Below, in pieces: positions 27,027 through 36,292 of a stretch of 64,000 nt of DNA (position 1 is its first letter; each line of letters begins with the position of its first letter). A program made the translations under genes and the position numbers. The notes under the pieces are model-generated. The model saw only the letters and a program-made list of their open reading frames with translations. It did no database searches and was not told where the DNA came from. Location: positions 124,001-188,000 of the forward strand of contig CP100467.1 in the NCBI GenBank assembly GCA_024227995.1, read 5' to 3'. The stretch comes from Halomicrococcus gelatinilyticus (GTDB lineage: Archaea; Halobacteriota; Halobacteria; Halobacteriales; Haladaptataceae).

Positions 27027-28688
27027 TCACTCCTCCCCGGCGTCGCCCGTCCGGTCGCGCAGTTCCGTCCGGCGTATCTTCCCGGTGACCGTCTTGGGGA
27101 GTTCGTCGACGAACTCCACCTCGCGGGGGTACTCGTGGGCGGCGAGTTCCGACTTCACGTGGTCCTTGACGTCCGCCTCGAGGTCGGCCGACGGCTCGTA
27201 TCCCTCAGAGAGGACGAGGTACGCCTTCACTACGTTGCCACGCTCCGGGTGGGGTTTCGGAACGACGGCCGCCTCCGCGACGGCCTCGTGTTCCCCGAGC
27301 GAACTCTCGACCTCGAAGGGACCGATGCGGTAGCCGGAGCTGAGGATGACGTCGTCGGCGCGACCCTCGAACCAGAAGTAGCCGTCCTCGTCGACGTACC
27401 CGAGGTCGCCCGAGAGGTACCAGTCGCCGACGAAGCACTCCTCGGTCTTCGCCGGTTGCTCCCAGTACCCCGCGAAGAAGCAGGGGTAGTCGCCGCGCTG
27501 AGCGATCTCGCCCGTCTCGCCGGGCGGGAGGCGCTCGCCGGTGTCGGGGTCGACGACCGCGGCCTCGATGCCGGGGAGCGGCTTGCCCATGCTCCCCGGG
27601 CGGACGTCCATCGCCGGGTAGTTGTTGACGATCATGTTGCCCGTCTCGGTCTGGCCGTAGGTGTCGTGGATGGTGACGTCGAGCGTCTCCTCGCCCCACT
27701 CGACGACCCCCGCGCTCAGCGGCTCGCCGATGGAGAGCGCGTGCCGCAGGTCCAGCGAGACGTCGTCGAGGAGTTCGTCGTGCTCGCGGAGCATCCGGTA
27801 CGCCGTCGGGACGCTGAAGAGGACGGAGATGGGGTACTCGTCGAGCAGGTCGGCCCACGTCTCCGGGTCGAACTCGCCCTCGTAGACGAACTGGCTGGTT
27901 CCCCAGAACCACGCGCCCAGGGTGTTGATGGCGCCCGTCAGCCAGCCCAGGTCGCCCGTGCTCCAGTAGATGTCCCCCGGCTGGAGGTCGACGGCGTACC
28001 GCTGGGTCGCCGCGACGCCGCCGAGCCAGCGTTGCTCGTGCAGGACGCCCTTAGCGGGCCCCGTCGTGCCGCTGGTGTAGTAGAGGAGGGCGTCGTCGTC
28101 GCCGCTCGTCTCGGCCACCTCGAACTCGCGGCTGGCGTCGGCCATCGCGGCGTGGTAGCTGACGTCGCCGCGCCGGATACCGGTGCCGTCGTCGCTGACG
28201 ACGACGACGTGGTCGACGGACGGGACGTCCTCGAGCGCCCGGGCGACGGTGTCGCGGTTGTCGGCGGTGGTGACGACCACCTTCGCGTCGCAGTCGTCGA
28301 GTCGGTAGGCGATGCCGTCGGGACCGAACCGCTCGTTGATGCTCCCCCAGACCGCGCCGGTCTTCAGCGTCCCGACCAGGGCGACGTAGTGTTCGGGAAC
28401 CCGCGGCATGTAGGAGAAGACCCTGTCGCCGGCGTCGACGAGTTCCGAGAGCACGTTCGCGAACCGGTTCGAACGCTCGGCGAGTTCCCAGAAGCTCACC
28501 GTCTCGCGCTCGCCGTCGGTTCCCGCCCAGTAGAGGGCGACCCGCCCGCGGTCGTCGGCGTATCGGTCGACCGTCTCGTGGGCGACGTTCAACCGTTCCG
28601 GGGCGTCCCAGTCAGCCTCGTCGAAGACGTCGCTCCAGTCGAACGACTCCCGTAACGCGTCGTAGTCGTCCAGGTTGTGCTGCGTCAT
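27027..28688 (-). CDS. acyl-CoA synthetase (AMP-forming, medium-chain/acetate-like)
   Basis: A 553-residue adenylate-forming enzyme that activates a carboxylic acid to its CoA thioester. The P-loop YYTSGTTGPAKG is near residue 202, the adenine motif DTYGQTETG near 330, the hinge region SGDLGYVDEDGYFWFEGRADDVI near 425, and the catalytic lysine in LPKTVTGKIRR near 535. The WGSINERFGPDG and STGDLGWLTG segments are typical of acetyl-/medium-chain synthetases. The ATG at 28688 gives the family start; upstream codons are unlike coding sequence. It could in principle load an aromatic acid for the 5-11 kb cluster, which lacks its own ligase. Confidence 0.85.
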   Translation of the reverse strand: MTQHNLDDYDALRESFDWSDVFDEADWDAPERLNVAHETVDRYADDRGRVALYWAGTDGERETVSFWELAERSNRFANVLSELVDAGDRVFSYMPRVPEHYVALVGTLKTGAVWGSINERFGPDGIAYRLDDCDAKVVVTTADNRDTVARALEDVPSVDHVVVVSDDGTGIRRGDVSYHAAMADASREFEVAETSGDDDALLYYTSGTTGPAKGVLHEQRWLGGVAATQRYAVDLQPGDIYWSTGDLGWLTGAINTLGAWFWGTSQFVYEGEFDPETWADLLDEYPISVLFSVPTAYRMLREHDELLDDVSLDLRHALSIGEPLSAGVVEWGEETLDVTIHDTYGQTETGNMIVNNYPAMDVRPGSMGKPLPGIEAAVVDPDTGERLPPGETGEIAQRGDYPCFFAGYWEQPAKTEECFVGDWYLSGDLGYVDEDGYFWFEGRADDVILSSGYRIGPFEVESSLGEHEAVAEAAVVPKPHPERGNVVKAYLVLSEGYEPSADLEADVKDHVKSELAAHEYPREVEFVDELPKTVTGKIRRTELRDRTGDAGEE

Positions 28689-28910
28689 CACGTGTCGTGG
28701 CAACCGACGGGCGCTTAATTCTTTCTCCCCTCTGCTCGCCAACATGATATAAAGTGAGTGGTGAAACGACCCAAGTGGGTGGTGGAACGACCGGGCGAGG
28801 AGACGACCAGCAGAGACGACCGGCGACGAATCGCGGCGTGACGATGACTAAAATGGGGATTTCACCCTGACAAAGAGCTATTGTCCGCGGACAGAGACTC
28901 CAGCACACGC

Positions 28911-29609
28911 GTGAGTCGACTGTTTCCCCGCCGGACTCCCGTCGAGCCGGACCCCGACCGCGAGTCGACGATACTCGAACTCGACGACGAGAGCGCCGAC
29001 GAGGTGTTCGACGTCCTGTCCGCGCGGACGACGCGCCGGGTGCTGTCGTCGCTGTACGAGGAACCGGCGACGGCGTCGGACCTCGCCGAACGACTCGACA
29101 CGTCCATCCAGAACGTGCAGTACCACCTCGGGAAACTCGAGGACGTCGACCTCGTCGGCGAGAGCGGAACGTGGTACTCCGAACGCGGCAACGAGATGAC
29201 GGTGTACGCGCCGACGAAGGAGTCGCTCGTGCTCGTCGCCGGGGACGACACGGCGACCCCCTCGCTCGTGAAGGCCCTCGAACGGCTCTTCGGGGCGATA
29301 TCGCTCGTCGCCGTCACCAGCCTGCTCGTTCGCCTCGTCTCCGGGTGGGCCACGACCGACCGCGAGGGCGGCGGCACCAGCGGCGAGGAGGCGTACGTCA
29401 CCACCGACGCGACCAAGTCGACGACGACCGTCCACCAGCAGCCCTCCCTGGTCGAACGGGCGTTCGACCTCCTGGGACAGCCCAGCGTCCAACTGTTCTT
29501 GGTCGGAACGCTCGCCGCCCTCGTCCTGTTCGCGCTCTGGTACCGCCTCCGGTACGTCCCGCTCCGGGACGACTACGGGGGACGTGAGCGCTGTGGAGGG
29601 GTCCGATGA
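28911..29609 (+). CDS. ArsR-type winged-helix regulator with C-terminal membrane segments
   Basis: A 232-residue protein. The N-terminal winged helix reads DEVFDVLSARTTRRVLSSLYEEPATASDLAERLDTSIQNVQYHLGKL in outline, followed by a wing with YSERGNEMTVYAP. Two hydrophobic segments (near residues 120-135 and 200-218) suggest membrane attachment. The GTG at 28911 (protein start MSRLFPRRTPVEP) is chosen because related haloarchaeal proteins begin with a similar LFPSR motif; a TTG lies 30 bases upstream. It is divergent from the acyl-CoA synthetase and may control it. Confidence 0.7.
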   Translation: MSRLFPRRTPVEPDPDRESTILELDDESADEVFDVLSARTTRRVLSSLYEEPATASDLAERLDTSIQNVQYHLGKLEDVDLVGESGTWYSERGNEMTVYAPTKESLVLVAGDDTATPSLVKALERLFGAISLVAVTSLLVRLVSGWATTDREGGGTSGEEAYVTTDATKSTTTVHQQPSLVERAFDLLGQPSVQLFLVGTLAALVLFALWYRLRYVPLRDDYGGRERCGGVR

Positions 29610-30010
29610 CGGCGCAAGGTGCCCGACCCCGACAGGTGCTTCCACGCCGACGATGCACGGATGGGTTGGCGGGAGCAGTCCCGCTGGCAGTGCCTCGCAG
29701 ACGACCGCGCCCCGACCGGCCCGCCAGCCCACCGGGACCGCCGCCGGGAGCGACAGCCACGGTTACCGTGCCGTTACCATAACCAGACAAACAGGTATCT
29801 CAGGTTGAATAATCGGTCGTGCGGGGAACCGTCCCCGGTTTCCGGTGCTTCCAACCACAGTCGGTATCGTCAGAGACGAGCGTAAGAGAGCGGTTGCTGA
29901 CTGTGAACTTCGGAGAGGTGGTTCCTAAGTCAGCAATCGCCCCGTGAATATTTCATCATCCCGAGCAATCAATACTATCATTTCGTTCGGCGTATTCATG
30001 TGCGGACGCG
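29610..30010. other. intergenic region with a 9-bp inverted repeat
   Basis: No gene is seen in these 400 bases. An inverted repeat pairs TTGCTGACT (29894-29902) with AGTCAGCAA (29928-29936) across a 25-base loop, which could be an operator or the tip of a small mobile-element remnant. The 3' part (29945-30000) is AT-rich and includes promoter-like sequence for the ABC transporter genes. Confidence 0.45.
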
Positions 30011-30928
30011 ATGCCAGCAATTGGTCTCACAGGGGTCACCATGCAGTTCGGTGACGTCACCGCCCTCCGCGATCTCGACCTCACGGTCCAGGAAGGGGAA
30101 ATATTCGGCTTCCTCGGTCCGAACGGGGCCGGAAAGTCCACGACGATAAACGTCCTGCTCGATTTCATCCAACCGACGAGCGGGAAAGCGACCGTCCTCG
30201 GTCACGACTCCCACGAGGAGTCGCACGCTATCCGCCAGCGGATCGGCGTGCTCCCGGACGGTTTCCAGGTCTACGACCGACTGACCGGACTCCAGCACGT
30301 CGAGTTCGCCATCGACTCGAAAGAATCGAACGACGACCCGATGGCGGTACTCGACCGCGTCGGCATCCCCGAGGCCGCCGACCGGAAAGCCGGGGAGTAC
30401 TCGAAGGGGATGGCCCAACGACTCGCCCTCGGGATGGCACTGGTCGGCGACCCGGACCTCATCATCCTCGACGAACCGTCGACGGGCCTCGATCCTAACG
30501 GTGCCCGCGAGATGCGGGAGATAATCATGGAGGAGAACCAGCGGGGCGCGACCGTCTTCTTCTCCAGCCACATCCTCGAACAGGTGGAAGCCGTCTGCGA
30601 CCGCGTCGGCATCCTCAACGAGGGTCAGCTCGTCGCCGAGGACTCCATCCGTGGGCTCCGCCGGTCGATGGACACCGAGACGGTGCTCACTGTTTCCGTT
30701 CCGGAGGTGACGTCGGAAGCGATCCGGGCCGTCAGGCGCTGTGACGACGTCTCGAAGGTCTCCGGACAGGACGGCACCATCTCCGTCACGGTCGGCGAGG
30801 GCTCGAAGACGACCGTCCTCAGTGCCCTGGAGGAAACGGACGTCGAAGTCCTGGATTTCGCCACCGAGGAGTCGTCGCTCGAGGACCTGTTCGCCGCCTA
30901 CACCGAGAGCGAGGAGGTCCCGGCATGA
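30011..30928 (+). CDS. ABC-2-type transporter, ATP-binding protein
   Basis: A 305-residue ABC ATPase. Walker A is GPNGAGKST at residues ~36-44, the Q-loop is in IGVLPDGFQVYDRL, the signature is a variant YSKGMAQR near 128, Walker B is LIILDEPSTGLD near 152, and the switch histidine is in FFSSHILEQV. The C-terminal ~90 residues form the extra domain common in Nos/Gld-type exporters. It overlaps the permease gene by four bases (ATGA). Confidence 0.9.
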   Translation: MPAIGLTGVTMQFGDVTALRDLDLTVQEGEIFGFLGPNGAGKSTTINVLLDFIQPTSGKATVLGHDSHEESHAIRQRIGVLPDGFQVYDRLTGLQHVEFAIDSKESNDDPMAVLDRVGIPEAADRKAGEYSKGMAQRLALGMALVGDPDLIILDEPSTGLDPNGAREMREIIMEENQRGATVFFSSHILEQVEAVCDRVGILNEGQLVAEDSIRGLRRSMDTETVLTVSVPEVTSEAIRAVRRCDDVSKVSGQDGTISVTVGEGSKTTVLSALEETDVEVLDFATEESSLEDLFAAYTESEEVPA

Positions 30929-31752
30929 GCTGGATTACGGTCGCGAAGAAGGATTTCCAGGACGCCGCCCGTTCCCGGCGATTGCTCGCCCTCGTCGCCG
31001 TGTTCGTCCTCTTCGTCGCCGGGGCGTCGTACTTCTTCATCAAGCTGACGAACGCGATCGACCAGCAGGGAGCGGAGCAGCTCGGTGTCCTCCTCGCTCT
31101 CTCGACGCCGGTCGGGACCTTCTTCCCGCTCATCGGTATCCTGACGGGATACAGGTCGGTCATCGGCGAGCGCGAGTCCGGCAGCCTGAAGCTGCTGCTG
31201 TCGCTGCCGCACACCCGGACGGACGTCGTGGTCGGGAAGTTCGTCGGCCGGACTGCCGTCGTCTCGTTGGCCGCCATCGTCGGCTTCCTCGTCGGCGGCG
31301 GCGTCATCCTCACACTCGGCGCACCGCTCCCGGCCGTCGACTACCTCGCCTTCGTACTGCTCGCGCTCGTGCTCGGTGCAGCGTTCGTCAGCGTCGGCGT
31401 CGGTCTGTCCGCCGGATTCAGCTCGGAGAACATCGTCGTCATCGGAGGGTTCGGGTTGGTCATCCTCTTCACGATGCTGTGGAACGTCCTCACGTTCGCG
31501 CTGGCGCTCGTCCTCCGGAACTTCGGGATAGGGTCGGAGTCGTTCCGGGACGGCACGGTCTCGTTCATCAGCGCGTTGAACCCCCAGCAGGCGTTCAACC
31601 TCGCCTTCTCGACCGTCGCCTCCGTGGACCCGAACGGGGCCGTGGACGGGGTCTGGCAACAGGGCTGGTTCGGATTTCTGGTGCTGGGTCTCTGGATCGT
31701 GCTCCCGCTGGCGTTCGGTCGCTGGCGGTTCAGCCGGGCCCAGCTCGCCTGA
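30925..31752 (+). CDS. ABC-2-type transporter, permease
   Basis: A 275-residue membrane protein with six helices in the NosY/ABC-2 pattern: one after KKDFQDAARSRRLLAL (residues ~8-22), a conserved IGERESGSLKLLLSLPHTRTDVVVGK coupling region near residue 75-100, and GFLVLGLWIVLPLAFGRWRF at the end. With the preceding ATPase it forms an exporter for an unknown substrate. Translational coupling by ATGA. Confidence 0.88.
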   Translation: MSWITVAKKDFQDAARSRRLLALVAVFVLFVAGASYFFIKLTNAIDQQGAEQLGVLLALSTPVGTFFPLIGILTGYRSVIGERESGSLKLLLSLPHTRTDVVVGKFVGRTAVVSLAAIVGFLVGGGVILTLGAPLPAVDYLAFVLLALVLGAAFVSVGVGLSAGFSSENIVVIGGFGLVILFTMLWNVLTFALALVLRNFGIGSESFRDGTVSFISALNPQQAFNLAFSTVASVDPNGAVDGVWQQGWFGFLVLGLWIVLPLAFGRWRFSRAQLA

Positions 31753-32004
31753 CGACTGCGAGGTCACCGGTGGCGAGTACATCGGTCCCGGCGGACGCAT
31801 GAAAACGCGGGGGAGCCCCGAATTTCAACGCTCCAGCGACGCGTCCCGCGACGCCGACGCGACCGGGCGTCTGTGGGAGGTCCCAACGGACCAGACCGGA
31901 ATCGACGACGGGTTCGACGGACACGGCAGGGACGACACGGTCCGGCAGCGACCGGACGAGCCCAGTCGGAAACCGTCGCCCTGAAGCCCACATTCGAGGG
32001 TCAC

Positions 32005-32451
32005 TTACCGTTCGACCGTGGCGTCGTACCGTCGAGCGACGACCTCGATCCACCCGAGTTTCAGCGCCGTCGAGAGCGCGAGCGCGACGACGGCCCGGGC
32101 GGGCGTGCGTTCGTAGGCGGCGTACAGAGCGTACGCGAACGCCGGGACGTTCAGCGCGTTGAGCACGTTCGGCCAGCCGAGGCCGACCGTGCCGCGTCCC
32201 TCGCCGAGCCACCAGCGTTCGGCACGCACCGCGCGGGTCATCCAGCTGTCGACGTCCTCGTCCGGCGGCGGGAACGCGACCGGGTTGACGACCGCCGCCA
32301 GCACGGCGACGGCGACCAGCCGCCAGTCGCGGCGATACAGCGCCAGCACGAGCAGCGGACCGACGAGCGTGCGCGACCAACCGCTCTTCGGATTGGAGTG
32401 GCGGGCCCAGAACACGTCCCTCGGCCTCTCGCGGCGGGAGTGCTCGTCCAT
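32005..32451 (-). CDS. DUF6653-like membrane protein
   Basis: A 148-residue protein with four short hydrophobic segments. The N-terminus RPRDVFWARHSNPKSGWSRTL and the WLGEGRGTVGLGWPNVLNALN region match my memory of the DUF6653 family, uncharacterised membrane proteins. The ATG at 32451 is preferred; an in-frame ATG at 32523 would add 24 residues of low-quality sequence. It is convergent with the ABC permease gene. Confidence 0.65.
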   Translation of the reverse strand: MDEHSRRERPRDVFWARHSNPKSGWSRTLVGPLLVLALYRRDWRLVAVAVLAAVVNPVAFPPPDEDVDSWMTRAVRAERWWLGEGRGTVGLGWPNVLNALNVPAFAYALYAAYERTPARAVVALALSTALKLGWIEVVARRYDATVER

Positions 32452-32693
32452 ACCCGACAGACGGCGGCCACGAGCAAAAAACCGGCACCCGTCGGTCACC
32501 AGCACAGGGTCGTCCGCGTCCATCGTGGTGCGTTCGTGCCGGTAGCTGTTTAGATTTTAAAATGTTTGCTGTAGCTACCAGACAGCCGATAGATACGAAA
32601 GTAGACACGGAAGCAAAGTTATAAAACCATGCTGTTATGACGATTCAGAGTGTCCGTTATTTAGTACGCGAATCCACGGACACACCGAGAAAC

Positions 32694-33275
32694 ATGAAAG
32701 ACACACTCAACGAGCGCCTCGACGAACGAGGCCAGGTCGGTATCGGGACGCTCATCGTGTTCATCGCGATGGTGCTGGTCGCCGCGATCGCGGCGGGCGT
32801 GCTCATCAACACGGCGGGTTTCCTGCAGACGAAAGCTGAACAGACGGGGGAGGACAGTACGGCACAGGTCTCCAATCGCGTGGCGGTCGTCTCCGGCTCC
32901 GGGAACGTCGACGGAAACACGGTCGACCGCGTGAACCTGACGGTGATGCGCGGCTCCGGCGCCGACGACATCAATCTCTCTGCGGCCACCATCGAGTGGA
33001 TCGGTCCGGACACGGCGACGACGCTGACGAAGAGCGACACGGCCGACAGCGGTAACTTCAGCGTGTCGGCGATCCGGGACACGGACGACTCACAGCCGGT
33101 CCTGAACAGCCAGGACGACCGGTTCGTCATCACGATGAACGCGACCCAGATTTCCAGTCCGCTCGACGAGGGCGACGAGGTCCAGCTGAAGATCACCACG
33201 CAGTACGGCTCGACGACGATCTATCGCGTGACCGTTCCGCGGTCGCTCTCCCAGAAGAACGCCGTCACGGTCTGA
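32694..33275 (+). CDS. archaellin (archaeal flagellin)
   Basis: A 193-residue archaellin. The class III signal peptide ends in RGQ, followed by [28 protein letters not shown] in outline, the hydrophobic helix that packs in the archaellum core; cleavage is expected by PibD/FlaK after Gly-Gln-type residues. The C-terminal domain has several N-x-S/T sites (NLS, NFS, NAT) for N-glycosylation. The ATG at 32694 gives the correct short signal; the AT-rich box TTATTTA at ~32657 fits its promoter. No other archaellum genes flank it, so this is an orphan paralogue. Confidence 0.88.
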   Translation: MKDTLNERLDERGQVGIGTLIVFIAMVLVAAIAAGVLINTAGFLQTKAEQTGEDSTAQVSNRVAVVSGSGNVDGNTVDRVNLTVMRGSGADDINLSAATIEWIGPDTATTLTKSDTADSGNFSVSAIRDTDDSQPVLNSQDDRFVITMNATQISSPLDEGDEVQLKITTQYGSTTIYRVTVPRSLSQKNAVTV

Positions 33276-33443
33276 CGACCGACACCCCTCTTCTCGACGG
33301 TGCGTACAGAAGCTGCGCCATCCCGATCTCCGGCGGTCGATTGCCGGAAATGATATCATCAGCTGCTGACGATAGGAAACAACACCACCGTTCACGCAAC
33401 GAGTAGTAAGATATTAATGTAGTATCGCAGAAATATTGGCGTG

Positions 33444-33881
33444 ATGTCGTCAGACGGGGCCACCGAAACGGGGAGCGAGCGAGAACGTCTCGCGGCACTG
33501 TACCGGCACCACCACGACCACGAGCCCGCCGACAGTGTCGAGGGCCCGTCCATCGACTTCTACGTCGACGGGAATCGTCTCGATCTCCAGTTCGCCGGTG
33601 GCACCTACGTCTACCGGACCGACGCCATCGAGGGACAGGCGCGGTTCGTGGAGTTCTGCAAGTGGCAGGACGCGCTGACGCTGTCGGCCGACGAGGAGGG
33701 AGTGGTCAGGGCCCGGGACCCCGAGTGGTCACCGAAGAGCGCGCTCCAGCACACGGCCGCCATCCTGTACACCGTGTTCGAACGCGGCCTGCCGGACCTC
33801 TCCCACGCCGTCGAGGTGTCCTGCCCCGACCACGGGACGGTCGCGTGGGACGAGGTCGACGGGAACGTGGGCGAGTCGTAA
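33444..33881 (+). CDS. conserved haloarchaeal hypothetical protein
   Basis: A 145-residue acidic protein. A polar, histidine-rich start (YRHHHDHE) is followed by a compact alpha/beta core: IDFYVDGNRLDLQFAGGTYVYRTD, FCKWQDALTLSADEEG and PKSALQHTAAILYTVFERGLPDLSHAVEVSC. There is no signal peptide or membrane helix. No family function is known to me. Preceded by AT-rich sequence at 33405-33435, so it is transcribed on its own. Confidence 0.6.
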   Translation: MSSDGATETGSERERLAALYRHHHDHEPADSVEGPSIDFYVDGNRLDLQFAGGTYVYRTDAIEGQARFVEFCKWQDALTLSADEEGVVRARDPEWSPKSALQHTAAILYTVFERGLPDLSHAVEVSCPDHGTVAWDEVDGNVGES

Positions 33882-33913
33882 GAGACGGCGGACGTAGTGT
33901 GGTCTGCACGCGA

Positions 33914-34255
33914 TCAGGCGGTCAGGTCCGACCCGAGGAGGCGACTCAGGTACTGCATCTTGATGGGGTCGTACTCGGTCAGGTCGTACCGGTTGCCGTT
34001 GTTCCGGTCGCTGTAGATGCCGATGACCCCGATGCGCGCGAGGAGGGACAGGACGTTCCCCAGCATCTGCGTCGTGATGGCGGGGTCGTCGAGCTCGGCT
34101 GCGATCTGCGTCGTGGACGGGTAGTTACGTCGGCACGCCTCGATGCCGTCCCTGACGTCCGAGAGATGACTGTCGAGAAGCCCGTACTGCGCCGGTCGTT
34201 GTTCCCGAAGCGTTCGAAGTTCGGTACGAATCTGGGCTTCCATGAGTGTAGTCAT
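33914..34255 (-). CDS. small winged-helix-like DNA-binding protein
   Basis: A 113-residue protein with helices at RTELRTLREQRPAQYGLLDSHL, a likely HTH (YPSTTQIAAELDDPAITTQMLGNVLSLLARIG) and a wing IGIYSDRNNGNRYDLTEYD. The fold pattern is that of a small transcription regulator. It is convergent with the preceding gene. On its own strand an ATAAAAG element at ~34272-34280 is at promoter distance; both ATG 34255 and ATG 34243 are possible starts. Confidence 0.6.
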   Translation of the reverse strand: MTTLMEAQIRTELRTLREQRPAQYGLLDSHLSDVRDGIEACRRNYPSTTQIAAELDDPAITTQMLGNVLSLLARIGVIGIYSDRNNGNRYDLTEYDPIKMQYLSRLLGSDLTA

Positions 34256-34436
34256 GAACCAGTCCTTCCCCTACTTTTATCTTCTGCCGATTACCATAAA
34301 GTAGAAATCACCTGAAGGGCGCTGTCACGTGACACGACCACAGTTCTCGTTCCCGGGGTCACAGGGAGTGGGTCGTCCGCCATCCAGCGCGTCCCGTCCC
34401 GAGTGACTACCCCTTCCGGGGCGTTCGAGACGGAAG

Positions 34437-34506
34437 CGACCCGAGCGAACTGTTTTCTCCTCGGCCGCCGCCGACCCGAGCGAACTGTTTTCTCCTCGGC
34501 CGCCGC
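34437..34506. repeat. perfect 35-bp tandem duplication
   Basis: Units 34437-34471 and 34472-34506 are identical; each begins CGACCCGAGCGAACTGTTTT. They lie directly upstream of the GTG start of the MoaD-like gene (34517), so the duplication doubles the promoter-proximal sequence of that gene. Confidence 0.85.
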
Positions 34507-34516
34507 AGTACTCCCC

Positions 34517-34783
34517 GTGCAGGTGACCGTGTACGGACCGCTCCGGAGCGCGACGGGTGCCAAGCGGGTCCCGGTGGCGTTCGACGGCGGCACCGTCAGC
34601 GACGCCCTCGCTGCGTTCGTCGACGCGTACCCGCGGGCCCGACAGCACCTCTACTCAGACGACGGTTCGCTCCGCCCCAGCGTCCGCCTCTCCGTCGACG
34701 GTCAGCGCGTCGACGTGGAGACGAAGTGCCCGCCGGACGCCGATCTGACGGTGGTCCCGGCGGTCCAGGGCGGAGCAACGTAG
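34517..34783 (+). CDS. MoaD/ubiquitin-like small protein (SAMP-like)
   Basis: An 88-residue beta-grasp protein: VQVTVYGPLRSATG, VSDALAAFVDAYPRARQHL, and SVRLSVDGQRVDVETKCPPDADLTVVPAVQGG. MoaD and SAMP proteins act as sulfur carriers or protein tags through a C-terminal Gly-Gly; here the Gly-Gly is followed by Ala-Thr, so it would have to be trimmed to be activated by an E1-like enzyme. The GTG start at 34517 matches the family; in-frame sequence further upstream falls in the tandem duplication. Confidence 0.7.
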   Translation: MQVTVYGPLRSATGAKRVPVAFDGGTVSDALAAFVDAYPRARQHLYSDDGSLRPSVRLSVDGQRVDVETKCPPDADLTVVPAVQGGAT

Positions 34784-34867
34784 CCGGAGTTACACTCGAG
34801 GTCGGGGGTCTCCGCCGGAGAGCGGTACCCTCGCTGGAGTACCGCTTCGGGTGGAAACGCAGCGGGT

Positions 34868-36175
34868 TCAGAGGTCGTACTGCGTCCGGACGAGGTCGGC
34901 CAGTCCGCGTTCCTCCAGGCGGTCCATCGGAGCGAGCATGGTGAGCTGGACGACGCCGGGGAGCCGGCCGATCTCGACCCCGCCGGTGAAGGTACAGCGC
35001 GCGCGGACCTCGCCCTCGGTCATGTCGAGGAGCGAGCCCGCGCGGTCGAAGGCGTTCTCCGTCGCGTCGTTGACGGTCGCGCCGGTCCCGACGACCTGGA
35101 GCGGTCCGAGTTCGTCGACGGCGTCGACGCCGTACTCGTCGGCGAGCTGACGGCCGCGCTCGCGTTCCTCGTCAGTGTGGGGCTTCGCGATGTGGGGAAG
35201 GTCCGCTTCGTTGGGGAACAGAAGCGGTCCGTCGATGTCGAGACCCTCGATCACCTCGACCTGGAGCTCGGCGTGACCGCTCACGTCGGTGGTGTGCAGC
35301 GAAAGTTCGCCGTCGCCCTGGTTCGCGTGCATGTCGCCGACGTACACGCCGCCGCCATCGACCTTGACGGGACAGACGAGGACCGCTCCTTCGCGCACTG
35401 CGTTGACGTCCATGTGACCGTCGGTGCGCTTTTCGAGGTCGGCCTCGTCGTCGAGCCCCCAGTCGTGGTCGGCGCCGATCAGGAACTGGCCGAAGTCGCC
35501 GGCGTTGTGCGAGTCCGGCATCTCCACCGGCGGCGTCGTGCCGACGTTCCCGATGAACGGCCGGAGGTGCGCCAGGGTTCCCGGCATCTCCGACGGTTCG
35601 TAGAGCAGGATGGGGTGCTGACGCGAGTTTGGCGGCAGCGCCATCGCATCCGCCGCCCGCTCGGCGAGGTCGTTGGCACCCTCCTCGCCGACCGTCAGGC
35701 CGACGGTCCGGTCGTCGTCGAAGACCGCCGTGTAGCCGTACTCGAAGCCGAACGAGGAGGCGTTCGCGCCACACTCCGCGCAACGGATCGCGTCCTCGCC
35801 CGTGCCCTCGACGACGCTGTCCGGCCACTCCGCGCCACACTCCGGACACCGGTGATCGACGAACGGGTCGTCCCCGAACGCGTCCTCGCGCTCGGACATG
35901 CTCCCGGTGCTCGTCGCGACGCTCGTCACCTCGATGTCCCGTATCTTCAGCGCGATGGCGTCGCCGACCTCGGCGTTCTCGACGCGGATGGGCCGCGTGA
36001 CCTCGTGGCCGCCGCGGAACTCCGGCGTTATCATCGGTCCCCAGCACGCCGGCGGCGTGTGCGTCCTGATCGTTCCGCCGTCGGCGACGGTCCCGGCCCA
36101 CTCCTGGTCCGGCCCCACCAGCCCGAGCGTGTACTGGTCGACCGTCAGTTCCTGTTGTACTTCTTTCTGCGCCAT
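34868..36175 (-). CDS. acetamidase/formamidase family protein
   Basis: A 435-residue amidase of the FmdA/AmdA family, which hydrolyses formamide or short amides to ammonium and acid. Typical segments are HTPPACWGPMITPEF near residue 40, RPFIGNVGTTPP near 215, HNAGDFGQFLIGADHDWG near 235 and GDMHANQGDGELS near 295. A small zinc-ribbon-like insertion with CPEC and CAEC pairs lies near residues 108-138. The start is the ATG at 36175 (MAQKEV). It stands alone on its strand. Confidence 0.85.
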   Translation of the reverse strand: MAQKEVQQELTVDQYTLGLVGPDQEWAGTVADGGTIRTHTPPACWGPMITPEFRGGHEVTRPIRVENAEVGDAIALKIRDIEVTSVATSTGSMSEREDAFGDDPFVDHRCPECGAEWPDSVVEGTGEDAIRCAECGANASSFGFEYGYTAVFDDDRTVGLTVGEEGANDLAERAADAMALPPNSRQHPILLYEPSEMPGTLAHLRPFIGNVGTTPPVEMPDSHNAGDFGQFLIGADHDWGLDDEADLEKRTDGHMDVNAVREGAVLVCPVKVDGGGVYVGDMHANQGDGELSLHTTDVSGHAELQVEVIEGLDIDGPLLFPNEADLPHIAKPHTDEERERGRQLADEYGVDAVDELGPLQVVGTGATVNDATENAFDRAGSLLDMTEGEVRARCTFTGGVEIGRLPGVVQLTMLAPMDRLEERGLADLVRTQYDL

Positions 36176-36292
36176 GGTTCCGTCCGAACGTACGCCCGAG
36201 AACATCTTAAACGATAGTGTACGACTTCGACGAGGTGCGCTGGCGCAACGAACGGTCGGAAGGACCGTTTCGAGCGACCAGCGACCCGGAGA

